Below, one piece after another: positions 41,176-53,036 of a DNA stretch of 58,160 bases (its first letter is position 1; each line of letters begins with the position of its first letter). The translations under genes and the position numbers were made by a program. Under the pieces are notes generated by a model. It saw only the letters and a list, made by a program, of their open reading frames with translations, made no database searches and was not told the DNA's origin. This stretch comes from Thermoanaerobaculia bacterium (GTDB lineage: Bacteria; Acidobacteriota; Thermoanaerobaculia; Thermoanaerobaculales; Sulfomarinibacteraceae): NCBI GenBank assembly GCA_027061805.1, contig JAMOWA010000015.1, positions 1-58,160 on the forward strand. The letters run 5' to 3'.

Positions 41176-42651
41176 ATGTTCGCGACCCGCCGTTTCCGCA
41201 CTCTCGTGTTCGCAACAATGCTCCTGCCGGCCCTCATGCTGGCAGGGCCGCAGGACGACCAGACAGGCATCCTGGAGCAGGGGCTCGCGGCCTACGAGGC
41301 CGGAGAGTACCAGGAGGCCCTGAAGCTCTGGCGGCCGCTGGCGGCCCAGGGCGACCCGGAGGCCCAGTTCCGCATCGGGTACCTCTACGCCATGGGGCAG
41401 GGTGTTCCACGGGACCCCGAGCTTGCGCTGACCTGGTACCGGAAGGCCGCGGAGCTCGGACACGCCAAGGCCCAGTACAACGTGGGGCTCGCCTACCTGA
41501 AGGGCAACGGTGTCGAGAAGGACCCTGCGGAGGCCGTCAGGTGGATCACGCGGTCGGCCTCCCAGGGGTGGGCCCCCGCCCAGTTCGCGCTCGGGCTCGC
41601 CTACACCCAGGGCCTCGGCGTGGAAAAGGACTTCACGGAGGCGGCCAGGTGGATCGGCAAGGCCGCCGACCAGGGCCATGCCGACGCCCAGTTCGCCCTG
41701 GGAATGATGTACAGAGACGGCACCGGGGTGGAGAAGAACACGAAGAAGGCCGTGGAGCTCCTGCGCCAGTCGGCGGAGAACGGCAACCTCGGGGCCATCT
41801 ACCAGCTCGGAGCGCTCAACCCGGCGCGGGGGCTCAGGCCCGACTCCCCCGAGGCCATCTCGAGGATCCGGAAGGCCGCGGAGCTCGGCTACGCCCAGGC
41901 CCAGTACGACCTTGGCGCGGCCTACGCCAGGGGAGCCGCAGGGCTCGAGAAGGACCCCGCCGAGGCCGCGAAGTGGTTCCGGAAGGCCGCCGACCAGGGT
42001 CTGGCCGCGGCCCAGTTCGACCTTGGATGGCTCCACGAGAACGGCGAGGGCGTGGAGAAGGACCAGGAGAAGGCGGTGGAGTGGTACACGAAGGCCGCCG
42101 ACCAGGGTTTCGCCCGGGCCCAGTACCAGCTCGGCATGCACTACGCCTCCGGACGCGGTGTGGAGCAGGATGCCAACCGCGCCTTCCAGCTCATCCTCGC
42201 GGCCGCCGAGTCGGGTTTCGTGGAGGCCCAGTACGCGGTGGGCGTCATGTACGACAACGGGAACGGCGTGCAGCAGGACTACTCCAAGGCCATGGAGTGG
42301 TACAGGAAGGCCGCGGACAACGGGAACGCCACCGCCATGTTCGCCGCCGGAAACCTGCATGCCAACGGGTACGGCGTGCCCAAGGACTTCTCCGAGGCCA
42401 AGAAGTGGTACTGCCGGGGTGCGCGCCTGGGCCATCCCCAGTGCCTCCAGATGCTGGGGGACGACGTGGACGTGGAGAAGGTGTGCAGCGAGGAGTCCCT
42501 GAAGGCCACATCCCGGAAACCGGAGGCGGCGGGCCCACCACAGCCCGTCCCCGGACAGCTGCCACCCGGGATGGTCCCACCGGGACAGGCGCCCCCCGGA
42601 CAGCAGCCGCCACCTCCCCCGGCCCCGCCGCAGGGATCCGGCGGAAGCTGA
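41176..42651 (+). CDS. Secreted Sel1-repeat protein
   Basis: The 491-residue protein has a signal peptide (TLVFATMLLPALMLAG) and then about eleven 36-residue Sel1/TPR-like repeats from residue 40 to 440. They repeat the pattern A-x-x-W-(F/Y)-x-KAA-(D/E)-x-G-x-A-x-AQ-(F/Y)-x-LG-x-x-Y-x-x-G-x-GV-x-KD. One repeat (AVELLRQSAENGNLGAIYQL) is atypical. A Cys-containing last repeat and a Pro/Gln-rich tail (PPGMVPPGQAPPGQQPPPPP) end the chain. Such solenoids are protein-protein scaffolds. The ATG at 41176 follows GGAGGTG. No cognate partner is evident. Confidence 0.88.
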   Translation: MFATRRFRTLVFATMLLPALMLAGPQDDQTGILEQGLAAYEAGEYQEALKLWRPLAAQGDPEAQFRIGYLYAMGQGVPRDPELALTWYRKAAELGHAKAQYNVGLAYLKGNGVEKDPAEAVRWITRSASQGWAPAQFALGLAYTQGLGVEKDFTEAARWIGKAADQGHADAQFALGMMYRDGTGVEKNTKKAVELLRQSAENGNLGAIYQLGALNPARGLRPDSPEAISRIRKAAELGYAQAQYDLGAAYARGAAGLEKDPAEAAKWFRKAADQGLAAAQFDLGWLHENGEGVEKDQEKAVEWYTKAADQGFARAQYQLGMHYASGRGVEQDANRAFQLILAAAESGFVEAQYAVGVMYDNGNGVQQDYSKAMEWYRKAADNGNATAMFAAGNLHANGYGVPKDFSEAKKWYCRGARLGHPQCLQMLGDDVDVEKVCSEESLKATSRKPEAAGPPQPVPGQLPPGMVPPGQAPPGQQPPPPPAPPQGSGGS

Positions 42652-42670
42652 GCCGCCCCACCGTCGGGGA

Positions 42671-44419
42671 TCAGGCCGCCAGGAAGGCCTCGCCGGCCCG
42701 GACCAGGGCGGCGTAGCGCCCGCCGGCCTCCATGAGCTCGTGATGGGTCCCCTGCTCCACGATGCGGCCGGCCTCCATCACCACGATGCGGTCCGCGTTG
42801 CGGACGGTGGAGAGCCGGTGTGCCACCACGATGACGGTCCGTCCCTCGAAGAGCCGGCCCAGGGCCTCCTGGATCAGCCGCTCCGTGACGGGGTCCACGC
42901 TGGCCGTGGCCTCGTCCAGGATCAGCACCCGCGGGTCGTGGGCCATGGCCCGGGCGAAGGTCACGAGCTGCCCCTCCCCCACCGAGAGGCCGGCGCCCCG
43001 TTCCCGCAGCACACCCTCCCAGCCCAGGCGCTCCACCACCAGGTCGGCGTGGACGGCCCGGGCCGCGGCCTCGCACCTCTCGAGCGTGATGGCGGGGTTC
43101 CCCAGGTCCACGTTGAAGCGCAGGGTGTCGGAGAAGAGCTGGATGTCCTGCCGGACCCCGGCCACCTTCCGGCGGACCTGCCGGGGGGCCAGCGACGCCA
43201 GCTCCCTCCCATCCAGGAGGATGCTCCCGCGGTAGCCGCCGTAGGAGGTGTCGAGCAGGCGCGTGAGGGTGGTCTTCCCCGAGCCCGTGGCACCCACCAG
43301 CGCCACCAGCTCGCCCGGCCGGACCTCCAGGTCGACCCCCCGGATGACGTCCGTCCCCTCCGGGTAGGCGAAGCGCACGTCCCGGAGCACCAGGTGCCCC
43401 CGGACCTCCTCCACCGGTGCGCCCCGCTCGGGGTCGGGCACCGGCTCGTCCAGGAGCTCGAAGACCTTGGCCAGGGAGGCCATCCCCCGCTGGATCACCG
43501 CCACCTTGCCGGAGAGCTCCCGGAGGGGGCGGAACAGCCGGTCCAGGTAGCCGATGAAGGCCACCAGGAGGCCCGCGCTCACCGAGCCGTGGAACAGGGG
43601 ACCCAGGAGGCCGCCAGGGCCGCCCGAGCCGAACCACACCATGGCCGCCACGGCCATGGCCGAGGCACCGTCCACCAGCGCGTAGGTGAGGGCGTCGTGG
43701 ACGTTGCTCCGGGTGGCGGCGTCACGGAACCTCCTGCCCAGACGGGCGAACTGCCGCTGCGCCACCTCCTCGTGGGCGTAGAGCTGGACCACCTCCACCC
43801 CGTCCACCCGCTCGGCCAGGAAGGAGTTGATGGCCGACAGCGCGCTCCGGACCGCCATGAACACGGTCCGCAGGCGGCGCCGGAGGAGCTCGAGGACCGC
43901 CAGGAAGGGCGGGGCCAGCAGCAGGAGGAACAGCGTGAGACGCCAGTCGAGCAGCGCCATGGCCACCACCGTGCCCGCGATCATGAGCAGGTCCAGCAGG
44001 ATCATCACCACGCCCGAGCTGAACGCCTCGCCCAGGGCGTCCACGTCGCTGGTGATCCGGGTCAGCAGGCGGCCCGCGGGCTGCCGGTCCAGAACCGACT
44101 GGGGCAGGCGCAGGAGGTGCTCGTACAGCGCCTGACGCAGCCTCACGATCCCCCGCTGGCCGCCCCAGGCCAGGGTCAGGCCGTAGCCCGCCTCCACGAT
44201 CCAGGCACCCACCACGGCTCCCAGGTAGAGGACCATGAGCCGGCCCATCCCCTCCATGGAACCCGTGACGATGTGCCCGTCGATGGCCCGCTTCACCAGC
44301 CACGGCTGGAGCAGGCTCAGGCCCGCCGCCGTCGGCGTGAGCACCAGCGCCACAGCGAAGGCCCAGGCGTCCTTCCGGAGGAAGGGGAGCAGCCGCCCCA
44401 GGAGCTTCAGGTCCCTCAC
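42671..44419 (-). CDS. ABC exporter half-transporter, canonical-site subunit
   Basis: The 582-residue protein has six membrane helices (residues 20-300) and a nucleotide-binding domain. Walker A is VGATGSGKTT, the Q-loop is VRQDIQLFSDTL, the signature reads LSVGEGQLV, Walker B is RVLILDEATASVD with the catalytic Glu, and the switch is VAHRLSTVRNADRI. It pairs with the gene upstream as an MdlAB/LmrCD-like heterodimer. It begins at a GTG overlapping that gene's stop in GTGA. Substrate is unknown: lipids or drugs are typical. Confidence 0.92.
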   Translation of the reverse strand: MRDLKLLGRLLPFLRKDAWAFAVALVLTPTAAGLSLLQPWLVKRAIDGHIVTGSMEGMGRLMVLYLGAVVGAWIVEAGYGLTLAWGGQRGIVRLRQALYEHLLRLPQSVLDRQPAGRLLTRITSDVDALGEAFSSGVVMILLDLLMIAGTVVAMALLDWRLTLFLLLLAPPFLAVLELLRRRLRTVFMAVRSALSAINSFLAERVDGVEVVQLYAHEEVAQRQFARLGRRFRDAATRSNVHDALTYALVDGASAMAVAAMVWFGSGGPGGLLGPLFHGSVSAGLLVAFIGYLDRLFRPLRELSGKVAVIQRGMASLAKVFELLDEPVPDPERGAPVEEVRGHLVLRDVRFAYPEGTDVIRGVDLEVRPGELVALVGATGSGKTTLTRLLDTSYGGYRGSILLDGRELASLAPRQVRRKVAGVRQDIQLFSDTLRFNVDLGNPAITLERCEAAARAVHADLVVERLGWEGVLRERGAGLSVGEGQLVTFARAMAHDPRVLILDEATASVDPVTERLIQEALGRLFEGRTVIVVAHRLSTVRNADRIVVMEAGRIVEQGTHHELMEAGGRYAALVRAGEAFLAA

Positions 44420-46272
44420 GAGGCCGCCTCCCCCGTGACCGGGCCCCCGTCCGCCATCCCAGCCCGCCGGGCCAGCCACACGTCGCGAAGGGGCCCGGGC
44501 CGCGCCACCACCTCGGCGAACGGTCCCGAATCCACCAGGAGCCCCCGGTCGAGCACGAGCACGTGCCCGGTGCGCTGGAGCACCGACAGGCGGTGGCTCG
44601 CGATGACCACGGTGGGATGGCCCGGTCCCCCGGACAGGCCCTCCAGCGTCTCCACCAGCCGGGTCTCCGTGGCGTGGTCCACGGCGGACAGCACGTCGTC
44701 CAGCAGCAGCAGGTCGCCGCCCCGGTAGAGGCCCCGGGCCAGCGCCACCCGCTGCCGCTGGCCCCCGGAGAGCATCACGCCCCGCTCGCCCACCAGGGTG
44801 TCGAGGCCCTCGGGCAGTGCCCTCAGGTCATCCTCGAGGACCGCCGCCCCGACGGCCCACCGCACCCGCTCCATGTCGGGCTCCTCGGTGAGCGCCACGT
44901 TGAAGGTCACCGTCTCGGAAAAGAGGAAGGGCCGCTGCGGTACCAGCACCACGCGGCGGCGCCACGCCTCGAGGGGGATCTCCACGAGATCCTGCCCGTC
45001 AACGAAGAGGCACCCCGGTGGTGGCTCCTCCAGGCGGGCCAGGAGGCGGAGCAGCGTGGACTTGCCGGCCCCGGTCCTGCCGAAGATCCCCACCATGGAA
45101 CCCGCGGGGATCACGGCGCCGGAGATCTCGAGGGCCGGTGCCGCACCGCCCGGGTAGGTGAACTCCAGCCCCTTCACCATGATTCCGGGACCCGAACCCG
45201 GCGTCGCCGCCGCCGCCGTGGCGCCGCTCTCCTCCGGCACCGGGGCCTGGAGAATCTCCAGGAGCCGCTCCAGCGCCGCCCTGCCGCGCTGGGCCACGGA
45301 CACCAGCCAGCCCAGGGACCGCAGGGGCGGCAGGAGGACCATGAGCAGGGCCACGAAGGCCGTCAGCTCGCCCACGCTCAGCGTCCCCGCGTGGACCATG
45401 GCGCCGCCCACCGCCACCAGGACGCCCACGGCCAGGCCGCCCGAGAGGGCCAGCACCGGCATGGCGAGCGAGCGGACCAGGGCCATGCGCATGCCGGTCC
45501 GGAGCCAGTCAAGGTTCCGGGCCCGGAAGCGGTCGGTGAAGGCGTCCTCCGCCGCGAAGCCCTGGATCGTGGCCATGCCCTGGAGGCTTCCCAGCACGTG
45601 GTCCGAGATCTCGCCCAGCTGCTCCTGGTTCCTCCGGAAGAGGGCGATGAAGCGGCGGATCCCCCACTGCACCACCGCCATGCCCACCGCGATGGGCGCC
45701 ACGGAGAGCAGGGTGAGCCGGGGCGAGAGCGCCACCATCTTCCAGCCGGTGAGCCCCAGGGCCAGCGAGACGTTGAGGGCCTGGAGTCCCCCGTAGCCCA
45801 CCATCACCCGGACCCATCCGATGTCGTTGGCCGCCCGGCTCACGATGTCCCCCCGGCGATGGGTGACCCAGAAGGCCATGGGAAGCCTGAGGAGGTGGGC
45901 GAAGAAGTCCTGCCGGAAACGGTACTCCATGTCCCGGACCGGGTTGAAGATCAGGATGCGGGACAGGGCGCGGATGACGATGATGGCCGCACCCATGAGC
46001 GCGATGGCCAGGGCGTGCCCGCCCACGGGCAGGCCACGCTGCAGGGCATCCACGGAGCGGCCGATCTCCCCGGGGATGGAGACCGTCAGCCAGTTGGTGA
46101 GCGCGAGGAACACCGCACCCGCCGCCAGGCTCGCGCGGTGGGGCCACACGTGGGTCCGGAACAGGCCCCGCAGGGGCAGGCCACCCGGCCCGCTTCCGGA
46201 GCGGTCCTTCTCCACAGTGATCTCGGCTCCCTCGCTCACCGCCTCGGCCAACCGTCCACCTCCGGCCAGCAT
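44416..46272 (-). CDS. ABC exporter half-transporter, degenerate-site subunit
   Basis: The 618-residue protein has six helices and an ATPase domain with Walker A FGRTGAGKST, signature LSGGQRQRVALARGLY and H-switch IASHRLSVL. Walker B ends LLLLDDVLSAVD, with Asp in place of the catalytic Glu. Such a change defines the degenerate site of heterodimeric exporters like TM287/288. The partner downstream keeps the Glu but has a variant signature, so the two subunits complement each other. The N-terminal 25 residues before the first helix are poorly conserved and the start is uncertain. Confidence 0.92.
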   Translation of the reverse strand: MLAGGGRLAEAVSEGAEITVEKDRSGSGPGGLPLRGLFRTHVWPHRASLAAGAVFLALTNWLTVSIPGEIGRSVDALQRGLPVGGHALAIALMGAAIIVIRALSRILIFNPVRDMEYRFRQDFFAHLLRLPMAFWVTHRRGDIVSRAANDIGWVRVMVGYGGLQALNVSLALGLTGWKMVALSPRLTLLSVAPIAVGMAVVQWGIRRFIALFRRNQEQLGEISDHVLGSLQGMATIQGFAAEDAFTDRFRARNLDWLRTGMRMALVRSLAMPVLALSGGLAVGVLVAVGGAMVHAGTLSVGELTAFVALLMVLLPPLRSLGWLVSVAQRGRAALERLLEILQAPVPEESGATAAAATPGSGPGIMVKGLEFTYPGGAAPALEISGAVIPAGSMVGIFGRTGAGKSTLLRLLARLEEPPPGCLFVDGQDLVEIPLEAWRRRVVLVPQRPFLFSETVTFNVALTEEPDMERVRWAVGAAVLEDDLRALPEGLDTLVGERGVMLSGGQRQRVALARGLYRGGDLLLLDDVLSAVDHATETRLVETLEGLSGGPGHPTVVIASHRLSVLQRTGHVLVLDRGLLVDSGPFAEVVARPGPLRDVWLARRAGMADGGPVTGEAAS

Positions 46273-46311
46273 TCCACCATTGCTGCGGCGGCCACGCCAC
46301 CCCCACCCGGC

Positions 46312-48564
46312 CTACAGCAGCCAGGCGTACCCGATCTTGAGGAACACCGTCCGGTTCGTGGTGGTGAGATCGATGCCGGTGAAACCGCGCTGGCTGTCGG
46401 AGTACCCCAGGAAGAACACCGTCTGGGGATTGACCTTGTAGGAGAAGAGCAGCTGGGTGAAGAAGCGCTTGGAGCTGGGGTCCACGGGAAAGTCGTACAG
46501 CGCGGGGTTGCGGTCCACACCCGTGTACTGGAAGATCCCCCGGACGAAGGCCCGGATGTTGAACTGGTAGATGAGCCGGAGCTCGGTGACATCCGCGGAG
46601 TAGAGCGTTCCCCCCTCCACGTCCAGTGCCTCGTGACGGTGGCTGAGCGTGGTGCTCAGGTGGTTTCCGGCCCTCCAGACGAACCCGGGACCGAGGCTCA
46701 GCCGGGTTCCCGGCCTGGCGTGGGCATAGTCGATCCCGTCACCGTAGGTGGCCCAGAGCCTGAGCTCCAGGCTCCCGCTGGGCCGTGAGCTCAGGAAGAA
46801 CATGGCCCCGTCGTTGCCGAACTCCCGCCCCAGGTAGAACTGGCGGCCCGAACGCAGGTTGACGAAGCCGTTGATCTGGGCCCGCGCGCTGAACGAGGCC
46901 CAGACCTCCGCCTGGTCGTGGAGACGGTTCCCGGCCTGGTCCTCGGATCCGTCCACGTCGACCCCCAGCTTGAAACGGCTGAAGAAGGCTCCCTCGGAAG
47001 GCCACCAGGTGTGGCCGGCCCGGGCCTTGACGAGGCGGTAGCCCCCGCGGGGCATGAAACCGAGGTCGGCACGGAACCCGTCGGAGACGCTCTGAAACTC
47101 GGCGTCCCACTCCCAGTTCCGGGTGTCGTGCAGGTAGGCCGCCGAGATGGCGGTGCCGGAGAACCGCCCGCGCTCCTGGCCGTACCCATCCGCCAGCGCG
47201 TCGGGATACCCGGTGCTGGAGCCCAGCACCTGGAACTCCAGGCTGTCCGACTTTCCGAGCCGGACGAGGCCGTCGACCCCGAGAACCCCGTTGGTGTAGT
47301 CGTCGCCCGTCCTCCCCGTGGCGATCACGCCCAGCGTGGAGCTCCCTCCGAGATCGTGCCGGTAGCGGAAGACGCTCGAGGTGTTGCCCTTGTCCAGGAA
47401 GGCCGACATGGAGCCCTCCGGCCCTGGAAGGATGATGTTGGTGACGTCGTCCCGGACCACGAAGGCCCCCATGGCACTCCGGCCGACCTTGCCCGTGAGC
47501 TTCGCCCCCCAGGAGGGGTCCGCGATCATGCGGGTGTGGACCACGTTGAAGGGGGTCTGGAAGTAGTCCGCGCCCTCCTGGAAGAAGGGCCGCTTCTCCG
47601 GGTAGAAGAGGGCGAAGCGGCGGTTCACCTCCAGCTGGACGCTGTCCGCCTCCACCTGGGAGAAGTCCGGGTTGATGGTGCCACTGAGCACCAGGTTCGG
47701 GGTAACTCCCCACCGGGCGGTGAGGCCCAGGTCCACCTGGGTTCGATCGTCATCCATGGGGCCGTCCGGAAAGTCCTCCCGCGACTGGGACCAGCTGGAG
47801 GTCAGCGTTGGATCGAGCTCGAGGGCCTTGCCCGGCGTGATCCCCTCCAGGCCCTCGAGCACCGAGAGCTGGCACAGGCCGCAGGAGTTGTCGCGATCGT
47901 CGGGTTGCATCTCGAAGGTGTAGCGCCGGTCACGGGGAAAGCCGCGAATCAGGCCGATGCCCCAGGTCTGGGGCCCGTCCGCCTTCTGGAACCGCAGGGA
48001 GGAGAAGGGAATCGCCACCTCCACCACCCAGCCCTCGGGAGTGATCCTCCCCATGGAGTCCCAGATGGCATCCCACGAGGCATCCTCCCTGCCGCTGGCC
48101 TCATTGAGCACCAGGTCCATCTGGACGCCGAATGGGTTGACGAGAAACCCGAAGGCCCTCCTCTGGGCATTGAAGGTGTCCAGGATGACACCCAGGAAGT
48201 CGTCACCCCACGCCCGGTCCCGGTCCATGTAGTGCGCCCGGATCTTCGATGGTTCCGGGTCCCGTGCCACGCACCCGAGGTAGAGCGCCTCGTGGTCGTA
48301 GAGGAGTCGGCACTCGGTCTCCACCCGTGCGGGAATGTTCTCGCCGGGATAGGTCTCGTAGGGCAGGTCCACGGGTGTGGCCTCCCGCCAGGCCGGCTCG
48401 TCCAGGACGCCGTCCACGGTGATCCCACCGGAGATCCGGTGGACCGTGATCACATGCCTTCCGGTCGGTCGCTCTTCCGCCAGGGACGGTCCGGCCGCTG
48501 CCACGGCCACCACGACCGCCAGCCCCCGCACCACCATCCCGCCTGCTCCGCGCCTCGATCCCAT
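46312..48564 (-). CDS. DUF5916-type outer-membrane protein with N-terminal CBM9-like domain
   Basis: The 750-residue protein has a signal peptide (GLAVVVAVAAAGPSLAEERP) and a carbohydrate-binding-like domain at about 40-220 (ITVDGVLDEPAWREATPVDL, ECRLLYDHEALYLGCVARDP, FGFLVNPFGVQMDLVLNE, GWVVEVAIPFSSLRF). The long DUF5916 region ends in alternating beta strands and the aromatic terminus FLKIGYAWLL, consistent with an outer-membrane barrel. FALFYPEKRPFFQEGADYF is the family hallmark. Such proteins occur beside peptidases or TonB receptors; here an ABC exporter lies downstream by 39 bases in the same direction. AGGAGG precedes the ATG. This implies a diderm cell. Confidence 0.88.
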   Translation of the reverse strand: MGSRRGAGGMVVRGLAVVVAVAAAGPSLAEERPTGRHVITVHRISGGITVDGVLDEPAWREATPVDLPYETYPGENIPARVETECRLLYDHEALYLGCVARDPEPSKIRAHYMDRDRAWGDDFLGVILDTFNAQRRAFGFLVNPFGVQMDLVLNEASGREDASWDAIWDSMGRITPEGWVVEVAIPFSSLRFQKADGPQTWGIGLIRGFPRDRRYTFEMQPDDRDNSCGLCQLSVLEGLEGITPGKALELDPTLTSSWSQSREDFPDGPMDDDRTQVDLGLTARWGVTPNLVLSGTINPDFSQVEADSVQLEVNRRFALFYPEKRPFFQEGADYFQTPFNVVHTRMIADPSWGAKLTGKVGRSAMGAFVVRDDVTNIILPGPEGSMSAFLDKGNTSSVFRYRHDLGGSSTLGVIATGRTGDDYTNGVLGVDGLVRLGKSDSLEFQVLGSSTGYPDALADGYGQERGRFSGTAISAAYLHDTRNWEWDAEFQSVSDGFRADLGFMPRGGYRLVKARAGHTWWPSEGAFFSRFKLGVDVDGSEDQAGNRLHDQAEVWASFSARAQINGFVNLRSGRQFYLGREFGNDGAMFFLSSRPSGSLELRLWATYGDGIDYAHARPGTRLSLGPGFVWRAGNHLSTTLSHRHEALDVEGGTLYSADVTELRLIYQFNIRAFVRGIFQYTGVDRNPALYDFPVDPSSKRFFTQLLFSYKVNPQTVFFLGYSDSQRGFTGIDLTTTNRTVFLKIGYAWLL

Positions 48565-48626
48565 ATTTCTGGTCCTCCTGGAAACAGTCTCGAACCGGCC
48601 GCCGCGCAGCCCCCTTCCCTCATGTA

Positions 48627-48994
48627 TTACGGAGACCCGGGGATTTTGTTTGGCAGCGGATCCCTCGGACGGCACCTCGGCAGCCCGCAAGGCTCTCCGG
48701 GGCCATCGGCTCCCAGGCCGGGCGCAGCCACCGGTACCAGGATCGTCCCGCGGTCCTCCACCTCGAAGAGCGCCCGCACCAGGCCCCGGAGCATGCTCAG
48801 GTGTCCCTCCCGCTCGCCCGGGGCACCGAAGGGAAGGGTGGCCCGTGGGGGTGTGGGACGAAGACCGCCCGGGGTGCCACGATCCTCCGGGTGATCTTCA
48901 GGTTGACGGAGCGGTTCACGAGGCGCGTGCCCGCACCCGTGTTCGGGAGGGCCCCGACCCGCCTCCAGAATCCCACGAGCTCCACGATTCCCAT
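48627..48994 (-). pseudogene. Frameshifted relic, glycine/betaine-reductase-like
   Basis: From 48994 one frame reads MGIVELVGFWRRVGALPNTG and continues to IVAPRAVFVPHPHGPP, then goes out of frame near 48830. The adjacent frame continues PFGAPGEREGHLSMLRGLVR, ALFEVEDRGTILVPVAAPGL and stops at 48627. The order (PPRA-x-F-V-PFPFG-x-P-x-GxPG, then a helix) resembles the C-terminus of selenoprotein-B-like reductase components, as I remember them. Both halves look coding, so either a real frameshift mutation or an assembly error lies between. Family assignment is tentative. Confidence 0.4.
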
Positions 48995-49062
48995 GCGACC
49001 CCCCCCCCCGGCGCGGTCACTGCCACCTCCTGTCGTCCGGGGTCATTCCGGCCCGCTCCACC

Positions 49063-49094
49063 GAGAAGAAACGGCGGCCCCGGAGGGCCGCCGT
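49063..49094 (-). terminator. gdhA terminator
   Basis: A 10-bp GC stem with a four-base loop (49071-49094) is followed on the minus strand by TTCTTCTC. It lies 22 bases after the gdhA stop. Confidence 0.65.
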
Positions 49095-49116
49095 GCGACA
49101 GGTCGATGGAGAGAGC

Positions 49117-51086
<1,970 letters not shown>

Positions 51087-53024
51087 TCACCCCTTCAGCT
51101 GCTCCCGGACCTCGGCCAGGCGCGCCTCCAGCGCCTCCAGGTCCTCCGCAGCCTCGGCCCAGCGATCCTCCAGCTCCTCCAGGCCGTCGCGGGCGGCCTC
51201 GAGCTCGGCCTTCACCCCCGCCAGCCGCTCCGGGTCCGACCAGACCAGGCGGTCGGCCATGGCCTCCTGGGACTCCGCGATCACCCCGTGGCGCCGCTCC
51301 ACCTCGGCCTCCAGCGACTCCACCTCCGCGCGGAGCCGCTCCACGTCCCGCCGCAGCCGGCGCTCCTCCTCGGCGAGGGGGCTCCTCCGCCCCGTCCCCG
51401 CCGGCTGCCGCTCCTTCCGGACGGAACGTGCCGGCGCCATGCCGAAGGCCGCCAGGGCCTCGGACACGGAGCCCACCTCCTCCACCCTCCCGTCCCGCAC
51501 CAGCACGAAGCGGTTGGCCACCCGCTCCAGGAGGCGCCGGTCGTGGCTGACCAGCAGGAGGGCGCCGGGGTAGGCGCCCAGCGCCGTCTCCAGCGACTCG
51601 CAGGTGGGCAGGTCCAGGTGGTTGGTGGGCTCGTCCAGGAACAGCAGGTTGGGCGCCAGCGCCAGGATCCGGGCCAGGGTGAGCCGGCCCCGCTCCCCCC
51701 CCGAGAGGACCGCCACCGGCCGGTCGGCGGCCTCGCCGGAGAACCCGAAGCGCGCGGCCCAGGAGCGCGCCTGGGTGGGGCTCCACGAGGGGTGGGCCTG
51801 CCACAGGACGTCCAGCACCGTGCCCTCGCCGGGGAGGTCCTGGAGCTCCTGGTCGTACCACCCGTGGAGCACGCCGTGCCCCAGGGTGACCCGCCCCGCA
51901 AGCGGCGGCATCCGGCCGGCCAGCACGCGGAACAGCGTGGTCTTCCCCGCGCCGTTGGGCCCCAGCAGCGCCACCCGCTCGCCCCGCCGCACCACCAGGT
52001 CCACCCCCTCCACCACCGGGACACCGCCGTAGCCCGCGGCCACGCCCTCGGCGGCCACCACCACGTCCCCGGAGCGGGGCACGTCGCCCCAGACGAAGTC
52101 CGGCACGGCCTCGTCGCCCGCCGGCCGCTCGATGCGCTCCAGCCGTTCCAGCTCCTTGCGCCGGGCCTGGGCCTGCTTCGTCTTCTGGCCCGCGATGTTC
52201 TTCCGGATGAAGTCCTCGGTCTTGCGGATCTGCTCCTGCTGGCGCTCCCACGCCCGCCGGGTGCTCTCCAGGGCCTCGTCACGGGCGCGACGGTAGGCCT
52301 CGTAGCCCGCCGGCCAGCGCCTCAGCCGCCCGCCCTCCACCTCCACCACGGCCGAGGCCACCCGGTCGATGAGGGCCCGGTCGTGGGTGGCCACAAGGAA
52401 CGCGCCCCGCCGCTTCGCCAGGAGCCCCGCCAGTGCCTCCGAGCCCAGCAGGTCCAGGTGGTTGGTGGGCTCGTCCAGGAGCAGGAGGTCGGCGGGTTCC
52501 AGGAGGGCTCGCACCAGGGCGAGCCGCGTCCGTTGCCCCCCCGAGAGGGCCTCCACAGGCCGCCCCGCGAGGTCGTCCCCGAGGCCGAAGGAGGCCAGGG
52601 CCGTGAGGGCCTCGGCCTCGGCCCGGTAGGGATCGTGCGCCTCCAGCTCCTCCTGCAGCGCCGCCAGGCGCTCCAGGAGCTCCGGATCGCCGGGCCGCCC
52701 GGTCAGCTCCTCCGTCACGAGCTCCAGCTCCTCCTCGAGCCGGGTCACGGCCGCGAAGGCCCCCATGGCGTACTGGAGCACGGTGGTCCCCGGGGGCGCC
52801 TCGAAGTGCTGCTTCAGTGCGACGACGGTCAGCCCGCGGACCCTCGTGACCCGCCCGCCGTCCGGCTCCACCTCGCCCAGGATCAGCCGGAGGAACGTGG
52901 TCTTGCCGGCACCGTTCCGGCCCACGAGCACCAGGTGCTCCCCGGGGTTGTGCTGGAAGTCGGCCCCGTCGAGGATGGTCTCCCCGCCGAGCCGGACGCT
53001 CGCCCCCTCGACCCTGTAGAGCAC
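51087..53024 (-). CDS. ABC-F family ATPase
   Basis: The 645-residue soluble protein has two ABC domains and no membrane helices. Domain 1 has GRNGAGKTTFLR near residue 36, LSGGQRTRLALVRALL and LLLLDEPTNHLDL. Domain 2 has GPNGAGKTTLFR, LSGGERGRLTLARIL and LLFLDEPTNHLDL. The interdomain linker (AYRRARDEALESTRRAWERQ and following Lys/Arg helix) is the P-site tRNA-interaction motif of ABC-F factors. A C-terminal coiled coil (residues 560-645) is rich in Glu, Arg and Leu. It probably acts on stalled ribosomes. GTG start at 53024 preceded by TGAGGGA; 12 bases after deoA in the same operon. Confidence 0.93.
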   Translation of the reverse strand: MLYRVEGASVRLGGETILDGADFQHNPGEHLVLVGRNGAGKTTFLRLILGEVEPDGGRVTRVRGLTVVALKQHFEAPPGTTVLQYAMGAFAAVTRLEEELELVTEELTGRPGDPELLERLAALQEELEAHDPYRAEAEALTALASFGLGDDLAGRPVEALSGGQRTRLALVRALLEPADLLLLDEPTNHLDLLGSEALAGLLAKRRGAFLVATHDRALIDRVASAVVEVEGGRLRRWPAGYEAYRRARDEALESTRRAWERQQEQIRKTEDFIRKNIAGQKTKQAQARRKELERLERIERPAGDEAVPDFVWGDVPRSGDVVVAAEGVAAGYGGVPVVEGVDLVVRRGERVALLGPNGAGKTTLFRVLAGRMPPLAGRVTLGHGVLHGWYDQELQDLPGEGTVLDVLWQAHPSWSPTQARSWAARFGFSGEAADRPVAVLSGGERGRLTLARILALAPNLLFLDEPTNHLDLPTCESLETALGAYPGALLLVSHDRRLLERVANRFVLVRDGRVEEVGSVSEALAAFGMAPARSVRKERQPAGTGRRSPLAEEERRLRRDVERLRAEVESLEAEVERRHGVIAESQEAMADRLVWSDPERLAGVKAELEAARDGLEELEDRWAEAAEDLEALEARLAEVREQLKG

Positions 53025-53036
53025 CGCCCCGTTCCC

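Larger units (their letters stand above)
48565..49116. other. Region with relic gene and terminator
   Basis: It contains the frameshifted relic at 48627-48994 and the gdhA terminator at 49063-49094. The sequence between is otherwise featureless apart from a C-tract near 49010. Confidence 0.45.
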
